Positions 1-10,363 are shown, counted from the first letter of the stretch. The stretch: 57,301 nucleotides of DNA from an uncultured Clostridia bacterium (GCA_944340905.1 CALVLT010000011.1:1-57301), one strand, 5' to 3'. The notes: generated by a model not told the origin, from the letters alone. A program made the numbers and translations.

Positions 1-686
1 TCGTCCAGCATCACGTTGTTGAGCTTGGTATCGTTGTGCGTGACGCGCAGCGGGATCTCCTTCCTTTCGATCGCATCCACGATCTTTCCGCAAAGACCGC
101 TGTGTGCCTTCACCCATTCGATCTCCGCCCGCACTTCCTTTGCCCTGCCGCATACATCCTTTTGGACTGCGGTCCCAAAATTCGCATAACGTATGCGTGT
201 GTTGTGAAAATCCGGCAGCACCTCGTACAGCTGCGACGCGTCAAAATCTGCAAGAAGATTTGCAAAGTTCCCGAACGCCACCGCGCTCTCGTAGAAATCC
301 CGTGGCTCGCGCACGCTCTGGTAGGACGTGGCGTTTTCAATAAAGACGTACATACGAAAATAATTTTCTCCGTCATAATAGTACGCCCTGCCGTCCTTTG
401 TGCGGATGAGCGTGAGGCACTCTCTCTGTGGATCACCACCCCGCGCAAGCACGCTCCTGCGGCAGAACTCCGTCACCAATTCGATGTTGTGCATGAGCTT
501 TGCAACATCCGGAAACAGGCGGTTGTTGATACGCTGCAATATATAGTGCACCTCTTTGCCGCCTTCCTTCATCGTCACTTTGAAGGTGTCGTTGATGTGC
601 CCCTCGCCGTAACGGACGCACGACATAAATATGCCAGGCACCTGAAATTTCCCGACGATTTCACGATAACCAAACTGTTCTTCCAT
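1..686 (-). CDS. N-acetylhexosamine 1-kinase-like phosphotransferase, C-terminus cut by window edge
   Basis: Only the first ~228 codons are in the window. The translation has the APH-type kinase fold signature of the NahK group: GHINDTF near residue 30, YILQRIN near residue 50, and the catalytic loop THNDTKLNN close to the window edge (Asp and Asn of the HxDxxxxN motif). NahK-type enzymes phosphorylate the anomeric carbon of GlcNAc or GalNAc in the cytoplasm. The ATG at 686 is preceded by AGGGAAGG at a good distance, which fixes the start. The gene is divergent from the AraC regulator at 791 and close to sialidase and sialic acid lyase genes, which fits amino-sugar salvage. The exact substrate cannot be read from the sequence, and other sugar kinases share this fold. 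Confidence 0.8.
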   Translation of the reverse strand, partial: MEEQFGYREIVGKFQVPGIFMSCVRYGEGHINDTFKVTMKEGGKEVHYILQRINNRLFPDVAKLMHNIELVTEFCRRSVLARGGDPQRECLTLIRTKDGRAYYYDGENYFRMYVFIENATSYQSVREPRDFYESAVAFGNFANLLADFDASQLYEVLPDFHNTRIRYANFGTAVQKDVCGRAKEVRAEIEWVKAHSGLCGKIVDAIERKEIPLRVTHNDTKLNNVMLD

Positions 687-737
687 CTGTAACCTTCCCT
701 TTTTCTGTACCATAACAATATTATTGAAAGTTCTCTC

Positions 738-766
738 TTGACAATTTGTCTGTTTCATAGTATAAT
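738..766 (+). promoter_or_regulatory. Sigma-A promoter of the AraC regulator at 791
   Basis: TTGACA (738-743), 17 nt spacer and TATAAT (761-766) match both consensus boxes exactly. Transcription would begin near 773, giving a leader of about 18 nt without a clear ribosome binding site. Confidence 0.8.
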
Positions 767-790
767 TTCAATAGGTATCATTTCCTGAAT

Positions 791-1669
791 ATGGCGACTA
801 TCTATAAATATTTTCATGTAGGAAACCAAAGCGTTTTCTCAAACGATATCAATTACCAATCCCCTATTTTGCTCACCTTCAGCAAAATTAAAAATGGGAT
901 GCGCGGAGAAACCAAGCCGCATAGTCACACACACCTTGAGTTGTTTTACTTTGAAAGCGGCTCGGGGTTTTTAGAATTGAATTCAAAAAAATATCCCTTG
1001 AGAGCACACGATCTGCTTGTCATCAACTCCAGATATATTCATGTTCAATATTCAGAAAACTGCGATACGCCGCTCGTCTATTATGATTTCGCTATCGACA
1101 ATGTTCACATGAACGGGCTTCCACAAAATTGTATCGGCGCAAAAGAGTTTTTTCTGCATTCTTTTCAGCATGGAAACAATGTTTTTTATCAAAATATCCT
1201 GCGTATTCTGAACGAATTTGATTGCAAACAATACAGCTACCACAGCAAAGTACAGGCAATTTTCATCGAGATTCTCGTGGATACAGTCCGCCTGTTTTCA
1301 TCCGAAAGAAATCTTCTGCCGGAAAACGAGAACCCGAATACCAACCGCAGTCAGCTGGAACAGATAAAAAAATATATCGATGAACATTACTCCGAGCAAA
1401 TAACACTCGATCAGCTTTCCAAAATCATCTATATCAACAAAAGCTATATCGTCACACAATTTAAAAAACTGTTCAATGTCAGCCCCATTCAGTACCTCAC
1501 TTTGGTGCGCATGGAACATGCCAAAAATCTTTTGTCATCCACATCGAAATCCGTTACGGAAATCGCCGCAGAAGTCGGATTCAATAATCCGGTATATTTT
1601 ACCGAAATATTTTCCAGAACGATCGGGGTTCCTCCCTCGGTATTTCGGAAGAATGTAAGCGAAGAGTAA
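791..1669 (+). CDS. AraC-family transcriptional regulator
   Basis: This 292-residue protein has an N-terminal cupin-like sensor (KPHSHTHLELFYF near residues 42-54) and a C-terminal AraC double helix-turn-helix from about residue 190, ending in the typical second-HTH segment (VTEIAAEVGFNNPVYFTEIF). The family binds a small ligand, usually a sugar, with the N-terminal domain and activates nearby catabolic promoters. It is divergent from the kinase gene at 686 and faces the end of the long leftward sialoglycan operon, so those two units are likely targets. ATG 791 keeps a normal-length sensor domain but lacks an obvious ribosome binding site. The ligand is unknown; a sialic acid or amino sugar is an inference from the neighbours. 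Confidence 0.88.
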   Translation: MATIYKYFHVGNQSVFSNDINYQSPILLTFSKIKNGMRGETKPHSHTHLELFYFESGSGFLELNSKKYPLRAHDLLVINSRYIHVQYSENCDTPLVYYDFAIDNVHMNGLPQNCIGAKEFFLHSFQHGNNVFYQNILRILNEFDCKQYSYHSKVQAIFIEILVDTVRLFSSERNLLPENENPNTNRSQLEQIKKYIDEHYSEQITLDQLSKIIYINKSYIVTQFKKLFNVSPIQYLTLVRMEHAKNLLSSTSKSVTEIAAEVGFNNPVYFTEIFSRTIGVPPSVFRKNVSEE

Positions 1670-1686
1670 ACGCAGCGGAATCCATG

Positions 1687-1715
1687 AAAAAGATCGGTTA
1701 AATACCGATCTTTTT
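1687..1715. terminator. Bidirectional rho-independent terminator
   Basis: A perfect 12-bp stem (AAAAAGATCGGT / ACCGATCTTTTT) with a 5-nt loop has A and T runs on both sides. It separates the AraC gene from the convergent operon that ends at 1787 and can serve both strands. Confidence 0.9.
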
Positions 1716-1786
1716 CCTTATGCGCCCTGATTCGGGAAACGTTGAGTACATCTCCGACGTTCATGGAAACCTCACCATCCCGAATA

Positions 1787-4700
1787 TCATGATGCCAGGT
1801 TCACTGGATACGGAATCCCATCCACCAAGGCCCAGAATTCGCCCTCCCAGGAACTGAAATCAATGCCGTTTGTCTCAATATAGTCACGAAATTCTGAGGC
1901 ATCGCTGAATGCTCCCCACTTCTTGCCGGACGAATTGCTTGTGACACTCTGGTAGTCGACAGCGGTATTGTTGTTGTATGCTGCCGTTGTACCGATTGCA
2001 TAGACGCCGTCAATCGTACCATTGAGCTTTCCGAATACAGAACCCATGTTGGCCGTTGTCACCGCATCATCCCGTACAAAAGAATCTACCTGTATCATCA
2101 CGTTGCGGATCGTTCCGCTGCCATAACAATTCACGGAGTGAAAGACGGCTGCCTGGAAGTTATTGGTATTACTTCTTGTACGAAGTGAATTCAGCTGCAG
2201 ATAGACATTTTCGATGAGACTGCCTGCCCCGCCGCCACTGAAACACAGCGAGCCGTCCATCAGACTCATGTTCGTGAAAGACACGTTCCTGACAATGCCG
2301 CCGTTGGCAATTGTTCCGAACATAGACCCGCCCGAATAGTATTCAATCCGAAGGCCGGAAATATTATACCCTTTGCCGTCAAAAGTTCCTTTGAACCCGT
2401 TTACGCCCGGATTTGCCCAATCGTTGACGCCCGTAATATCGACGATATTGTTTGCACTTCCGCTGCCTGCCTGCGGTCCGCCGTAATAGGCGCTGCTGAA
2501 ACTGATATCATTGCGCAATGCAAAGTAACCGTCCCAATATGCCGCATCCGCCGATTGTTCATAGGCGATCCGCATAAATGCCGTCAGGTCAGACGCGCTT
2601 TGAATGAGCAGGGTATAGATATCAGCCTGAAAGCTGACCGTAATGCGGTCGGTAATATACCCGTTGGTGTCCTCTGTCTCAAAGACAAGCGCAAAATCGA
2701 CATCTTCCCCGAACAAACTTTGCAAAGCCGTTCTGGGCACCGTCAGGGTACCATCCGAGAAAACGGCGCCATTTACTGTGGTTTGTCCCTGTCTTAATGC
2801 CACATTCCAACCGGAAACATCCCCGATTTCAGTTGCGTAGTCGCTCAGATCAAACGAAAAATCCAACCCTTCAAGAGAAGAAACGCTGATCTCCGAGTAT
2901 CTGGAGCCAACCGCCGGAACTGTAGCCATAAGCGTACTGCCATTATGATACAGATCGACCTCAAATTGTTCTTGCACAGTCACGGTTTTCTCATTGACCT
3001 TGACTGTGACCGTAAGAACATAGTCATGCGATACCTGCGGATTGTACGCGTCCGCGACGGTAACTGTGATCTGCGTATTGCTGACAACCCCTTCGGGAAC
3101 AGTGAGCGAATAATTCCCTCTCCCGTTGCAGATGAGCGCAACCCCTGCCTCGGCAGAACCGGAATCGAGCATGACCAGTGCACCGACGGGAATGTCAAAG
3201 GCCACTGAATCACCCGCAGGAACCGACACAGGAAGATCGAGCTCCGCTACAGCAACGGGAGTGCGGTCTTCAAGCAGATGCTCCGGATAGGGCAGCCCGT
3301 TTGCAAGCGTCCAGAAATCTCCCTGCCATGAAGAAAAGTTGTTTCCTGCCGCAATCAGTTCATTGTAATCGTCATACGCAGCCCCGGCAGATGCGGGAAG
3401 CGTTGCCCCGACGATCAGATCATCCGCATCCATTCCTATGACATATACGCCGCTGAAAGATGCTTTCGAGGAGTTGCCCAATGCGTAACAATTCTCTGCG
3501 GCAACATCGCTGACAGTTACGATGAACACATTGCTGACCGAGGCGCCGCCCCAGCAATTGGCTGAGAACACAAACGAGGTTCTGTCATTGTTCTGTGTGC
3601 CCGTGCCGCCATGGAGCGCAATACATTCAATGAAGACATTTTCGATCTTTCCCGTGCCGCCGACATTGAGAAGGGCGCCCCGTTCAGAAATCTTTGCATT
3701 TGTAAAAGAGACGTTGCGGATTACGCCATCCCGTGCGAGCGTACCAAACAGCGAACCCTGCACGGTTGCCATTTCAAATTGGTCGATGTTATATCCTCTG
3801 CCGTCAAATATCCCGCAAAATCCCAGATACGAACCGTTCGTCCAATCAACCAAAGCGCCGTTTTCCGTGGGACGATGATTTTGCAGATAAGAAATGGTGA
3901 TCAATCCCGTAAACGGAGACTGACAGACAATATCCTGGCCGAGGACATAGTAACCATCAAAATAATAACTTGACTGTGTGCGGTTTGCAATTGCAAATGC
4001 AACCCCGTCCGGAGCCATTGCCGCCATCAGTTCCGCCTCCGAATTGATGACCATTGTATAGACTCCCGCATCAAACAGGTACATTGCCTTGTCCGTCTCG
4101 ATGATCAGCTCATGTGATCCGAGCGAAGATGTTCCCGCATCCAAAAACCATGTAAGATCAAGTGTCACAACGGTTCCGGACAAAGAATCGAATACATCGG
4201 CCGAAACATCGGAAAACCTGACATCCGTTATCGTTCCGACAAGCGCATCGTCCGCAGTATCATATTGCGGATTTAACGCAAAATCGGAGGGCTGCGATGC
4301 CGATGTCCCGGGCACAAGTTCAAATTCCAGCGTCTTGCCCAAATCAATGGTCGGGCGATAGACAAGGACATGAATCGTGACGGTACCCTCACCGTCATTA
4401 TAAATTCCGGTTACAGTCGTTTCGCCCGGCTGCAGTCCTGTAAGCGTCTCGTCTGAAACAGACACGATCTGCGGATCATCGGCCACATATACGAACTTGT
4501 CTGCCGCGTCCGCAACGGTCTCCCCATGGTCAGTCACGGTGACGTTTCTGAGCGAGACCGCAGCGACGTCCGATCCATGTTCCACAAGCGACACCTGTGC
4601 GGAGTAACCGCCGGCAACGGGCGTCAGATCGGCAAATGTGATCTGCAGGTCAGCGTTCACCACTTTGATATTGACATACTTGACGAGCTCCACGCCCCTG

Positions 4701-5275
4701 TATTCTGCCGATACGACATACGCCGTTTCACCCCAGGCAAGCCCCGTAAAAGTAACGCTCTCTCCGTGTGCAGCAGGTGTGGCCGACACGATATCATCCG
4801 CCGCATCGTCTGCAAGCATCCATTCATATTCGATCGTATCTGCAACCGGTTCTCCCTTCCAGGTTGTCGTTACGATGACGGTAAAAGACTCGTCCCTTGC
4901 AATCGATACGTTGGAGGCGCTTACAGCCATGACCGGAGCCGTATAGGAATTGACGACTGTAATGTTGCACGAATCAGATGCTCCTCCTGCGGATGCGGTG
5001 ATCGTTGCGCTGCCTTCGGCAAGCGCAGTGACGAGCCCGTTTTCCACCGAGGCGATTGTTCCGTCCGACGTTTCCCATTGAACGGGGTCGTCCGTATTCT
5101 CGACGCTTGCATTCAATTGCAAGGTATCCCAAACATCCATTTCCGCGGTAGTTCTGTCAAGAACAACCCGCGGGGGATTTTCTGCCGATGGATCCGAACA
5201 AGCCGTCAGCCCCACCCCCATCACAAAAACCGCCAGCACTGCAAGAAATACGATCTGCCACTTCCTCTTTTTCAT
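1787..5275 (-). CDS. Large surface lipoprotein with Big_2-like Ig domain and duplicated GLUG-like beta-helix module
   Basis: This 1162-residue exported protein has a lipoprotein signal peptide (hydrophobic core 8-22, lipobox LTAC with Cys26). Residues ~36-108 resemble a bacterial Ig-like group 2 domain (VQWETSDGTIASVENG...). A large module occurs twice, at ~404-668 and ~886-1162. Each copy has a FDGRGYNI or FDGKGYNI segment, then RNVSFTN and IENV(F/Y) strands, and closes with a FSSW(Q/E)G(D/E)FW...PYP motif. This suggests GLUG-type or parallel beta-helix repeats. Between the copies lie further Ig-like stretches. It is the last gene of the leftward operon and has a GGAGG site ending 8 nt before ATG 5275. 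A glycan-binding or adhesin role is inference; no catalytic motif is recognised. Confidence 0.8.
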   Translation of the reverse strand: MKKRKWQIVFLAVLAVFVMGVGLTACSDPSAENPPRVVLDRTTAEMDVWDTLQLNASVENTDDPVQWETSDGTIASVENGLVTALAEGSATITASAGGASDSCNITVVNSYTAPVMAVSASNVSIARDESFTVIVTTTWKGEPVADTIEYEWMLADDAADDIVSATPAAHGESVTFTGLAWGETAYVVSAEYRGVELVKYVNIKVVNADLQITFADLTPVAGGYSAQVSLVEHGSDVAAVSLRNVTVTDHGETVADAADKFVYVADDPQIVSVSDETLTGLQPGETTVTGIYNDGEGTVTIHVLVYRPTIDLGKTLEFELVPGTSASQPSDFALNPQYDTADDALVGTITDVRFSDVSADVFDSLSGTVVTLDLTWFLDAGTSSLGSHELIIETDKAMYLFDAGVYTMVINSEAELMAAMAPDGVAFAIANRTQSSYYFDGYYVLGQDIVCQSPFTGLITISYLQNHRPTENGALVDWTNGSYLGFCGIFDGRGYNIDQFEMATVQGSLFGTLARDGVIRNVSFTNAKISERGALLNVGGTGKIENVFIECIALHGGTGTQNNDRTSFVFSANCWGGASVSNVFIVTVSDVAAENCYALGNSSKASFSGVYVIGMDADDLIVGATLPASAGAAYDDYNELIAAGNNFSSWQGDFWTLANGLPYPEHLLEDRTPVAVAELDLPVSVPAGDSVAFDIPVGALVMLDSGSAEAGVALICNGRGNYSLTVPEGVVSNTQITVTVADAYNPQVSHDYVLTVTVKVNEKTVTVQEQFEVDLYHNGSTLMATVPAVGSRYSEISVSSLEGLDFSFDLSDYATEIGDVSGWNVALRQGQTTVNGAVFSDGTLTVPRTALQSLFGEDVDFALVFETEDTNGYITDRITVSFQADIYTLLIQSASDLTAFMRIAYEQSADAAYWDGYFALRNDISFSSAYYGGPQAGSGSANNIVDITGVNDWANPGVNGFKGTFDGKGYNISGLRIEYYSGGSMFGTIANGGIVRNVSFTNMSLMDGSLCFSGGGAGSLIENVYLQLNSLRTRSNTNNFQAAVFHSVNCYGSGTIRNVMIQVDSFVRDDAVTTANMGSVFGKLNGTIDGVYAIGTTAAYNNNTAVDYQSVTSNSSGKKWGAFSDASEFRDYIETNGIDFSSWEGEFWALVDGIPYPVNLAS

Positions 5276-5304
5276 GTTTTATTTCCTCCTTATCATTTTT
5301 ATTT

Positions 5305-7269
5305 TCAAACTCCCCAGGACGCCCATACCGTCGCGATGGAACCTGTCTCAGATTCCTGACGGATGTTGAGTGCCGTGCAGTCCTCTTTGAACTGCGTGCG
5401 GAGACGAAACAGTTCTGTAGAATCATAATAGGACGAATACAATTCAAGCAACGCAAACCGCGGAAATATCGTTTCAAGCAGAATGTGTTCGCTGAGCACG
5501 GCATAGAGCTCAGGATCTTCTTCCTGATAGTGTGCGATTGCTTCATAAGCCTGATCGCACAGCGCAAGCCAGCCATCCAGCGTTTTCTTCGGCCAAAAAC
5601 GCGCCTGTTCCATGTTGTTATAGATATTTCCGTTCACATCAACGGGATATGCATTTTCAAGCATGCGCAAATGCGCGACAAGCTGATCGTAAAATTCCCG
5701 CATAGGCTGCGCGGCATCACGGAAGTAATAGGTAAAAAATCTGTCAGTGATATCGGAAAGTTCCGCGTTGACATCAAACTGAGCAACCGCATTGATATAC
5801 TCCTTTAGCCGCGAAAAGTGCGTCACCGCTCCCTGGTTGTACTGCCCCTGATTCATCATATAGATGGCACCGTTTTCTTTACAAAAACGATATGTTTCAA
5901 TCATACTGTCATAGTTGTTCAGGGGATAAAAATAGTAGTGAAAATTGGTCTCGTACAGCCACATGTAAAGCTTTCTGGAACAGGCAGTCCATCCTTGGAT
6001 ATTTTCCGCCGTAGTGATATTTGTCTCATCATAAAAACTTTGGTTATACGCCGCACGGATGGGGGCAATGTAAACGCCGACATGTTCGTTGCATACCACT
6101 GACTCATCGATCGGCCGGAACGTTCCGTCCGCCAGCTTTGTTACAGGCGCAGCTTCCGACTGATGATAGGCAAAAAAGAGAAGATTAAATTCCCGTTTTG
6201 CCGTACCGCTCTCCTCCGCCTTACACTGTAAATATTCCTGCACAATATCATCCACACCATTACAGAACTGAATGATAGCAGCGGAGATTGTCCCATACTC
6301 GCTCACGATCGCGTTGCATCCGTCACAAGTACAACGGGTGGCTGTATCCTGCTGCGTGAAAGTAATATTGCCGATCGTGGGGTTTGCCTCGAGCGCATCG
6401 ATCACGACGTCTGCGACTGTTCCGACCATTTCATCCAGCGTCCCCTTCCGATCGCCCCTTGCCGTATAGCAAAGCTGCGTCCCGTCCGTCGAATACCATT
6501 CGGGATAGGCCGTCTGATAGGTTGTCTTGGGCAGATAGTCGAAGGCATTGTGTACAATGTTGCTTCCGACCGGTGCGAAAACATTGTTTGTCGCAACAAA
6601 ACCCATTCCGTAACGGGCATCCGACGTTGTCTGATTGCCCTGAACGCGGAACTGAAAATCAGGACTTTCGATAATATAAAGATCGGGGAGCGTTGACCCG
6701 TCTTTTTCAAATATCACGGTATCCCCCGCGATCATATCGTAACCGACCGTATGCCGAAGAAATGCAATTGCCGCCTGCTGCCAACCATAGACGCTGAGCA
6801 CCTGGAGGAACACCGAATCCCCGACGGAGGCAATATAATATCCGCTCTGACCGATATCATCCTCCAATTGATCCGGCGCGTCCAGTCCCGCGCGCTCGAT
6901 CAGCGAAGAAACACCCATCACGATATACTTTGACTCGTGATCCCATTCCGACGCATTCACTTCACTCTCTGTCAGAAGCTCCGGTGCGCCTCCCGTTGCC
7001 GCTGTCAGCTGTGTTCGTATAAATCCGGCCGCTGTTCGCAGCTCTGCGCCGTCGTCCGGAACCACAAGCTTATATTGCGTTGTGCCGTTTACAATAAACT
7101 CCCTTCCCGTTTCCGTAACCGAAACTTTGTGCAATCCGTTTGTGACATGGTGCGCCTCCGGCGGGGTGAGCGTGCCAAGCGGAGTGGCCGTGCGTCCGCC
7201 CTCACCGCAGCCCACAAGCATCAGCGCCAGCACAGCCGCAAGGAACCCGGAAACCCATTTATATTTCAT
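5305..7269 (-). CDS. DUF4838-containing lipoprotein (GH67-like N-terminal architecture)
   Basis: This 654-residue protein starts with a lipoprotein signal peptide (lipobox LVGC, Cys21). The N-terminal ~40-190 region (ELRTAAGFIRTQLTAATGG, then YIVMGVSS) resembles the small domain that precedes alpha-glucuronidase-like barrels. The central part carries the DUF4838 pattern TRCTCDGCNA followed by a FNLLFFAYH strand. DUF4838 proteins are seen in polysaccharide-utilisation loci of many gut bacteria and are presumed extracellular glycosidases, but the reaction is not established. GGAGGAAGGAC precedes ATG 7269. The gene lies 13 nt after the Ig protein gene and 29 nt before the GLUG lipoprotein gene, so all three should be co-transcribed. 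Confidence 0.8.
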   Translation of the reverse strand: MKYKWVSGFLAAVLALMLVGCGEGGRTATPLGTLTPPEAHHVTNGLHKVSVTETGREFIVNGTTQYKLVVPDDGAELRTAAGFIRTQLTAATGGAPELLTESEVNASEWDHESKYIVMGVSSLIERAGLDAPDQLEDDIGQSGYYIASVGDSVFLQVLSVYGWQQAAIAFLRHTVGYDMIAGDTVIFEKDGSTLPDLYIIESPDFQFRVQGNQTTSDARYGMGFVATNNVFAPVGSNIVHNAFDYLPKTTYQTAYPEWYSTDGTQLCYTARGDRKGTLDEMVGTVADVVIDALEANPTIGNITFTQQDTATRCTCDGCNAIVSEYGTISAAIIQFCNGVDDIVQEYLQCKAEESGTAKREFNLLFFAYHQSEAAPVTKLADGTFRPIDESVVCNEHVGVYIAPIRAAYNQSFYDETNITTAENIQGWTACSRKLYMWLYETNFHYYFYPLNNYDSMIETYRFCKENGAIYMMNQGQYNQGAVTHFSRLKEYINAVAQFDVNAELSDITDRFFTYYFRDAAQPMREFYDQLVAHLRMLENAYPVDVNGNIYNNMEQARFWPKKTLDGWLALCDQAYEAIAHYQEEDPELYAVLSEHILLETIFPRFALLELYSSYYDSTELFRLRTQFKEDCTALNIRQESETGSIATVWASWGV

Positions 7270-7282
7270 GTCCTTCCTCCGT

Positions 7283-10200
7283 TCAATTTGCAGTCACATT
7301 GACCGATACTTTTACAAGGCATATATTGCCTGCCTCGTCCACTGCCATAATTCTGAACTCATATCTGCCCGCCTGCGTTGCCAGCACAGAGTTGCTGTTT
7401 CCCGTCAGCGAAAGGAGAACTCCGGACGGGAGACATACAAACTTTCCGACAGTAATCGCATCAGAGGCAGATAAATTATCGCTGACGATAAAGTCCGGTA
7501 TCACAAGAATGTCGCCCACCTTTGCCGTCTTGACAAAATCGTACTCAAATACGATCTCCGGAGGGATATCATCGTCCACAATGAGCGAATATACAAACAA
7601 TGTCTGATTTGTCACCCCGTCGAACGTCTCTTCAGATGCGCTGTATCGGACGGAATAAGTACCATACCGATCGAGCACAATGGTGTATTCCACAGTCGGA
7701 TCGACCCCTTGGAGCACCCTTCCGTTGACATCCGTAACGTAGTTTCCTGCGGGATCCGTCACGGAAACCTCAAAGGAGACCGTGGGGTTGAGTACGTCCG
7801 AAGCAAGAGCCGCAGGCAGCGTCACCTGTTCTCCGAGTAATTTTGCGCCGCCGTAAGAGGATGCCACCGAAATTTTTGGTCCGATAATGTCATACGGGGC
7901 AGCATTGACACTGTGATTGTCGATTTGAGTGACAAGATAAGCCGACGATGCATTTGCTCCGCAGAAACGCACGTTCACGCACAGCCGTCCGGAAGGAAAA
8001 CCTGCGAAGGGTACCCCGCCCGATGTGACAGAAACAGAGGTGGAGCCGAGGTTCACCGTCCCCTTGCGGTACCCGATCGTAAAACTGCCGCCGCCATTGA
8101 AGGATGCTGCAATCTCCACGGTATGATCTCCCACGATCAGACGCGCGCCATCCGGGCTTGTATTTTCCAAATATAATTCAAGCGCACGGGAGCGATCCTG
8201 TTCATCGTAGAGACGAATGAGCAGCCCGTCAAAAAAGGAAGCGCCCGAAATCCCCTTTATGGTCAGTTCAAAGTTCTCCGCAACCAAAGCGTTGGCAAAT
8301 GTCCATTCTCCGTCCGCATCTCCTGCATTCCTCACCGTAAGCCCGTCATCCGAAAGGCCGTAAGACACTCCGGTTCCATAAAAATAATTTTCAAGCCGCA
8401 GGCGGATGGTGTCATCTTCTGTTTCCGATCCAATGACCACAGGCAGCCGGACAACATACGGCTCAGCATTGCCGCACTCAAAAGAAATGGTAGCAATCTC
8501 ACCGTTATATGTTGCCGCAGGGGCAAATGTTTCACCGTACGAATAGTACTGCGTCCCGTTTGCGTCTGTCAGTTTCAGCATGGCAATCCGTCTGACCAAT
8601 GTTCCGGAACTATAATCATTTGCATACACTTCGGGAACGGTATAGACGGCACCAGAAACCAACACTTCCGGCAAAACGGGAACCTCCACAAAAACAGGTT
8701 CGTCTCCGCGCACGATCGATACGGTATAGCTTTCGGTATCCGCCTGTCCGATATAGTCCGTGACGCTGTATGTCAACGTAAATGTTCCTTCCGTTTCAGG
8801 GCGAAAATACCGCACTTGCGTCAAATCCGTGACGGCGCCGGAAGGATCCGTCAGCGTGATCGTTACGGTCTTTTCTCCGCTCCCTCCTTCCCCAAGCGTA
8901 TAATCGGCACAGGCGATCAGATGTCCCATGGCGCCCTCCGTCACGCGCTCCTGTGAAATCGCGATCGACACCGGAGATATTCCTTCCGCAACGGCGTCTA
9001 CTGTTAAAAATTTCGTTGCCGTATTTCCGGAACGATCGGCGGCCTCGTACAAAATGACATAGGTCCCCGCGCGGCTTGTACGGAATTTTCCGTCCTCAAT
9101 GGCAACGGATACCGCATTGGAAGAAAAATAATTGAACCAGACGCTCACATTCACTTCACATGTTCCGGAATACATGTCATATGCCGTGGCAACGGGGATG
9201 GGATAGAGATAATTCCCTCCCGCAATTGTTTGCGGCATCTCATCCGTCTGTACGTCGATCGTGATTTCCGGCTCCTGCTCATCGGAGAAAGACTCGGCCT
9301 GCAGATCGACCCCCATGACACTGTAAATACAAAAGTTTGCGGTGTCGGCAGTATAACTGTCGGCGGTAATGGACAGCCGCACTTTTCCGGAAGGAAATCC
9401 CGTCCACAGGTTGTCGTTTACGAAATGGGTCGGATTGTCAAAATCGACAACCGTATACAGCGTGCCCGCCGATTCACAGTACAGGATATTTGCACTTGTG
9501 TCGAACCTGAAATCGAGATGAAGTTCATCAAACGGCGCCTGAAATGTTCCGCGATTACCGACGAAGGAATGCGGTACCTGCGCGCCATATTTGTTTGCGA
9601 CGTGCACCTTGCCCGTCTGACTTTCGTACCCGGTCAGTTGCTGACCGTTTCCCGCGGCAAGAATATAGGTCGCCTGTGTATTGGCATCCAGTGAACCCTG
9701 CGGCGATATCGTCATGGTTATATCGGGATCAACCGCGTCCGTCAACGTAATATACAGGCGGTTGAAATCCCCGATCCCGAGCGTATCCGGCGTTGCGAAT
9801 AATCCGATCACTGTATCCGAAGATGTCGCTCCGCTCAAATCGATGATTTGGGGAAATGACAGTGTATCGCCCTGTGCCAAGCGCACCATCAGGCCGTTTC
9901 TTGTAATGCGCTCCGCCTCCTGCGGATCGGAGGGAACCCATTTCCCCCAGACAGCAGACGATTGATCCCCCACCAGAACGGCGGGAAGGGTTACATCAAA
10001 TTCCACGTCCTCGGCATATGCCGTGCCGTCCTGTCTGGCGGTGTAATGCACGGTGTAGCGTCCTTCCGTATCAAGCACCACAGTGGTCCTGCGTGTAGCG
10101 CTTCCATCCGGATACTCCAGAACAGAACTTGCGGCAAATGTTTTTCCTCCCGCAGTCACGGTGCGTTGCGGGATTTCAAGCACCGTATTCAATGAATATG

Positions 10201-10336
10201 TTTCCTCAAAGACGGCGTCCGACCAGACAGACGCCGCCAAAGCCGCCTGATTCGTATCGGTTGCCAACCAAATCCCGATTCCTCCCGCTGCAATAGCGAA
10301 AGCCAGACTGAAAATTGTCAACCCCTTTCCTTTCAT
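7283..10336 (-). CDS. Secreted multi-Ig-domain protein
   Basis: This 1017-residue protein has a signal peptide (Lys-rich start, hydrophobic 8-24, likely cut after ALAAS near residue 36). It is built from several beta-sandwich repeats. Segments such as DMYSGTCEVNVSVWF, SRAGTYVILYEAADRSGNT and a final DIPPEIVFEYDF...AGRYEFRIMAVDEAGN follow the pattern of bacterial Ig or HYR-type domains. A central region near residues 650-800 (FANALVAENFELTIKG...) looks like a laminin-G or concanavalin-like sandwich. No enzyme motif is visible. AAAGGAG lies before ATG 10336. It sits between the ABC permease and the DUF4838 lipoprotein. A substrate-capture role at the cell surface is inferred from this position. 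There is no lipobox or sortase motif, so attachment is unclear. Confidence 0.72.
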   Translation of the reverse strand: MKGKGLTIFSLAFAIAAGGIGIWLATDTNQAALAASVWSDAVFEETYSLNTVLEIPQRTVTAGGKTFAASSVLEYPDGSATRRTTVVLDTEGRYTVHYTARQDGTAYAEDVEFDVTLPAVLVGDQSSAVWGKWVPSDPQEAERITRNGLMVRLAQGDTLSFPQIIDLSGATSSDTVIGLFATPDTLGIGDFNRLYITLTDAVDPDITMTISPQGSLDANTQATYILAAGNGQQLTGYESQTGKVHVANKYGAQVPHSFVGNRGTFQAPFDELHLDFRFDTSANILYCESAGTLYTVVDFDNPTHFVNDNLWTGFPSGKVRLSITADSYTADTANFCIYSVMGVDLQAESFSDEQEPEITIDVQTDEMPQTIAGGNYLYPIPVATAYDMYSGTCEVNVSVWFNYFSSNAVSVAIEDGKFRTSRAGTYVILYEAADRSGNTATKFLTVDAVAEGISPVSIAISQERVTEGAMGHLIACADYTLGEGGSGEKTVTITLTDPSGAVTDLTQVRYFRPETEGTFTLTYSVTDYIGQADTESYTVSIVRGDEPVFVEVPVLPEVLVSGAVYTVPEVYANDYSSGTLVRRIAMLKLTDANGTQYYSYGETFAPAATYNGEIATISFECGNAEPYVVRLPVVIGSETEDDTIRLRLENYFYGTGVSYGLSDDGLTVRNAGDADGEWTFANALVAENFELTIKGISGASFFDGLLIRLYDEQDRSRALELYLENTSPDGARLIVGDHTVEIAASFNGGGSFTIGYRKGTVNLGSTSVSVTSGGVPFAGFPSGRLCVNVRFCGANASSAYLVTQIDNHSVNAAPYDIIGPKISVASSYGGAKLLGEQVTLPAALASDVLNPTVSFEVSVTDPAGNYVTDVNGRVLQGVDPTVEYTIVLDRYGTYSVRYSASEETFDGVTNQTLFVYSLIVDDDIPPEIVFEYDFVKTAKVGDILVIPDFIVSDNLSASDAITVGKFVCLPSGVLLSLTGNSNSVLATQAGRYEFRIMAVDEAGNICLVKVSVNVTAN

Positions 10337-10363
10337 AACGTTTCTCCTTTGAATTTCATTTCG

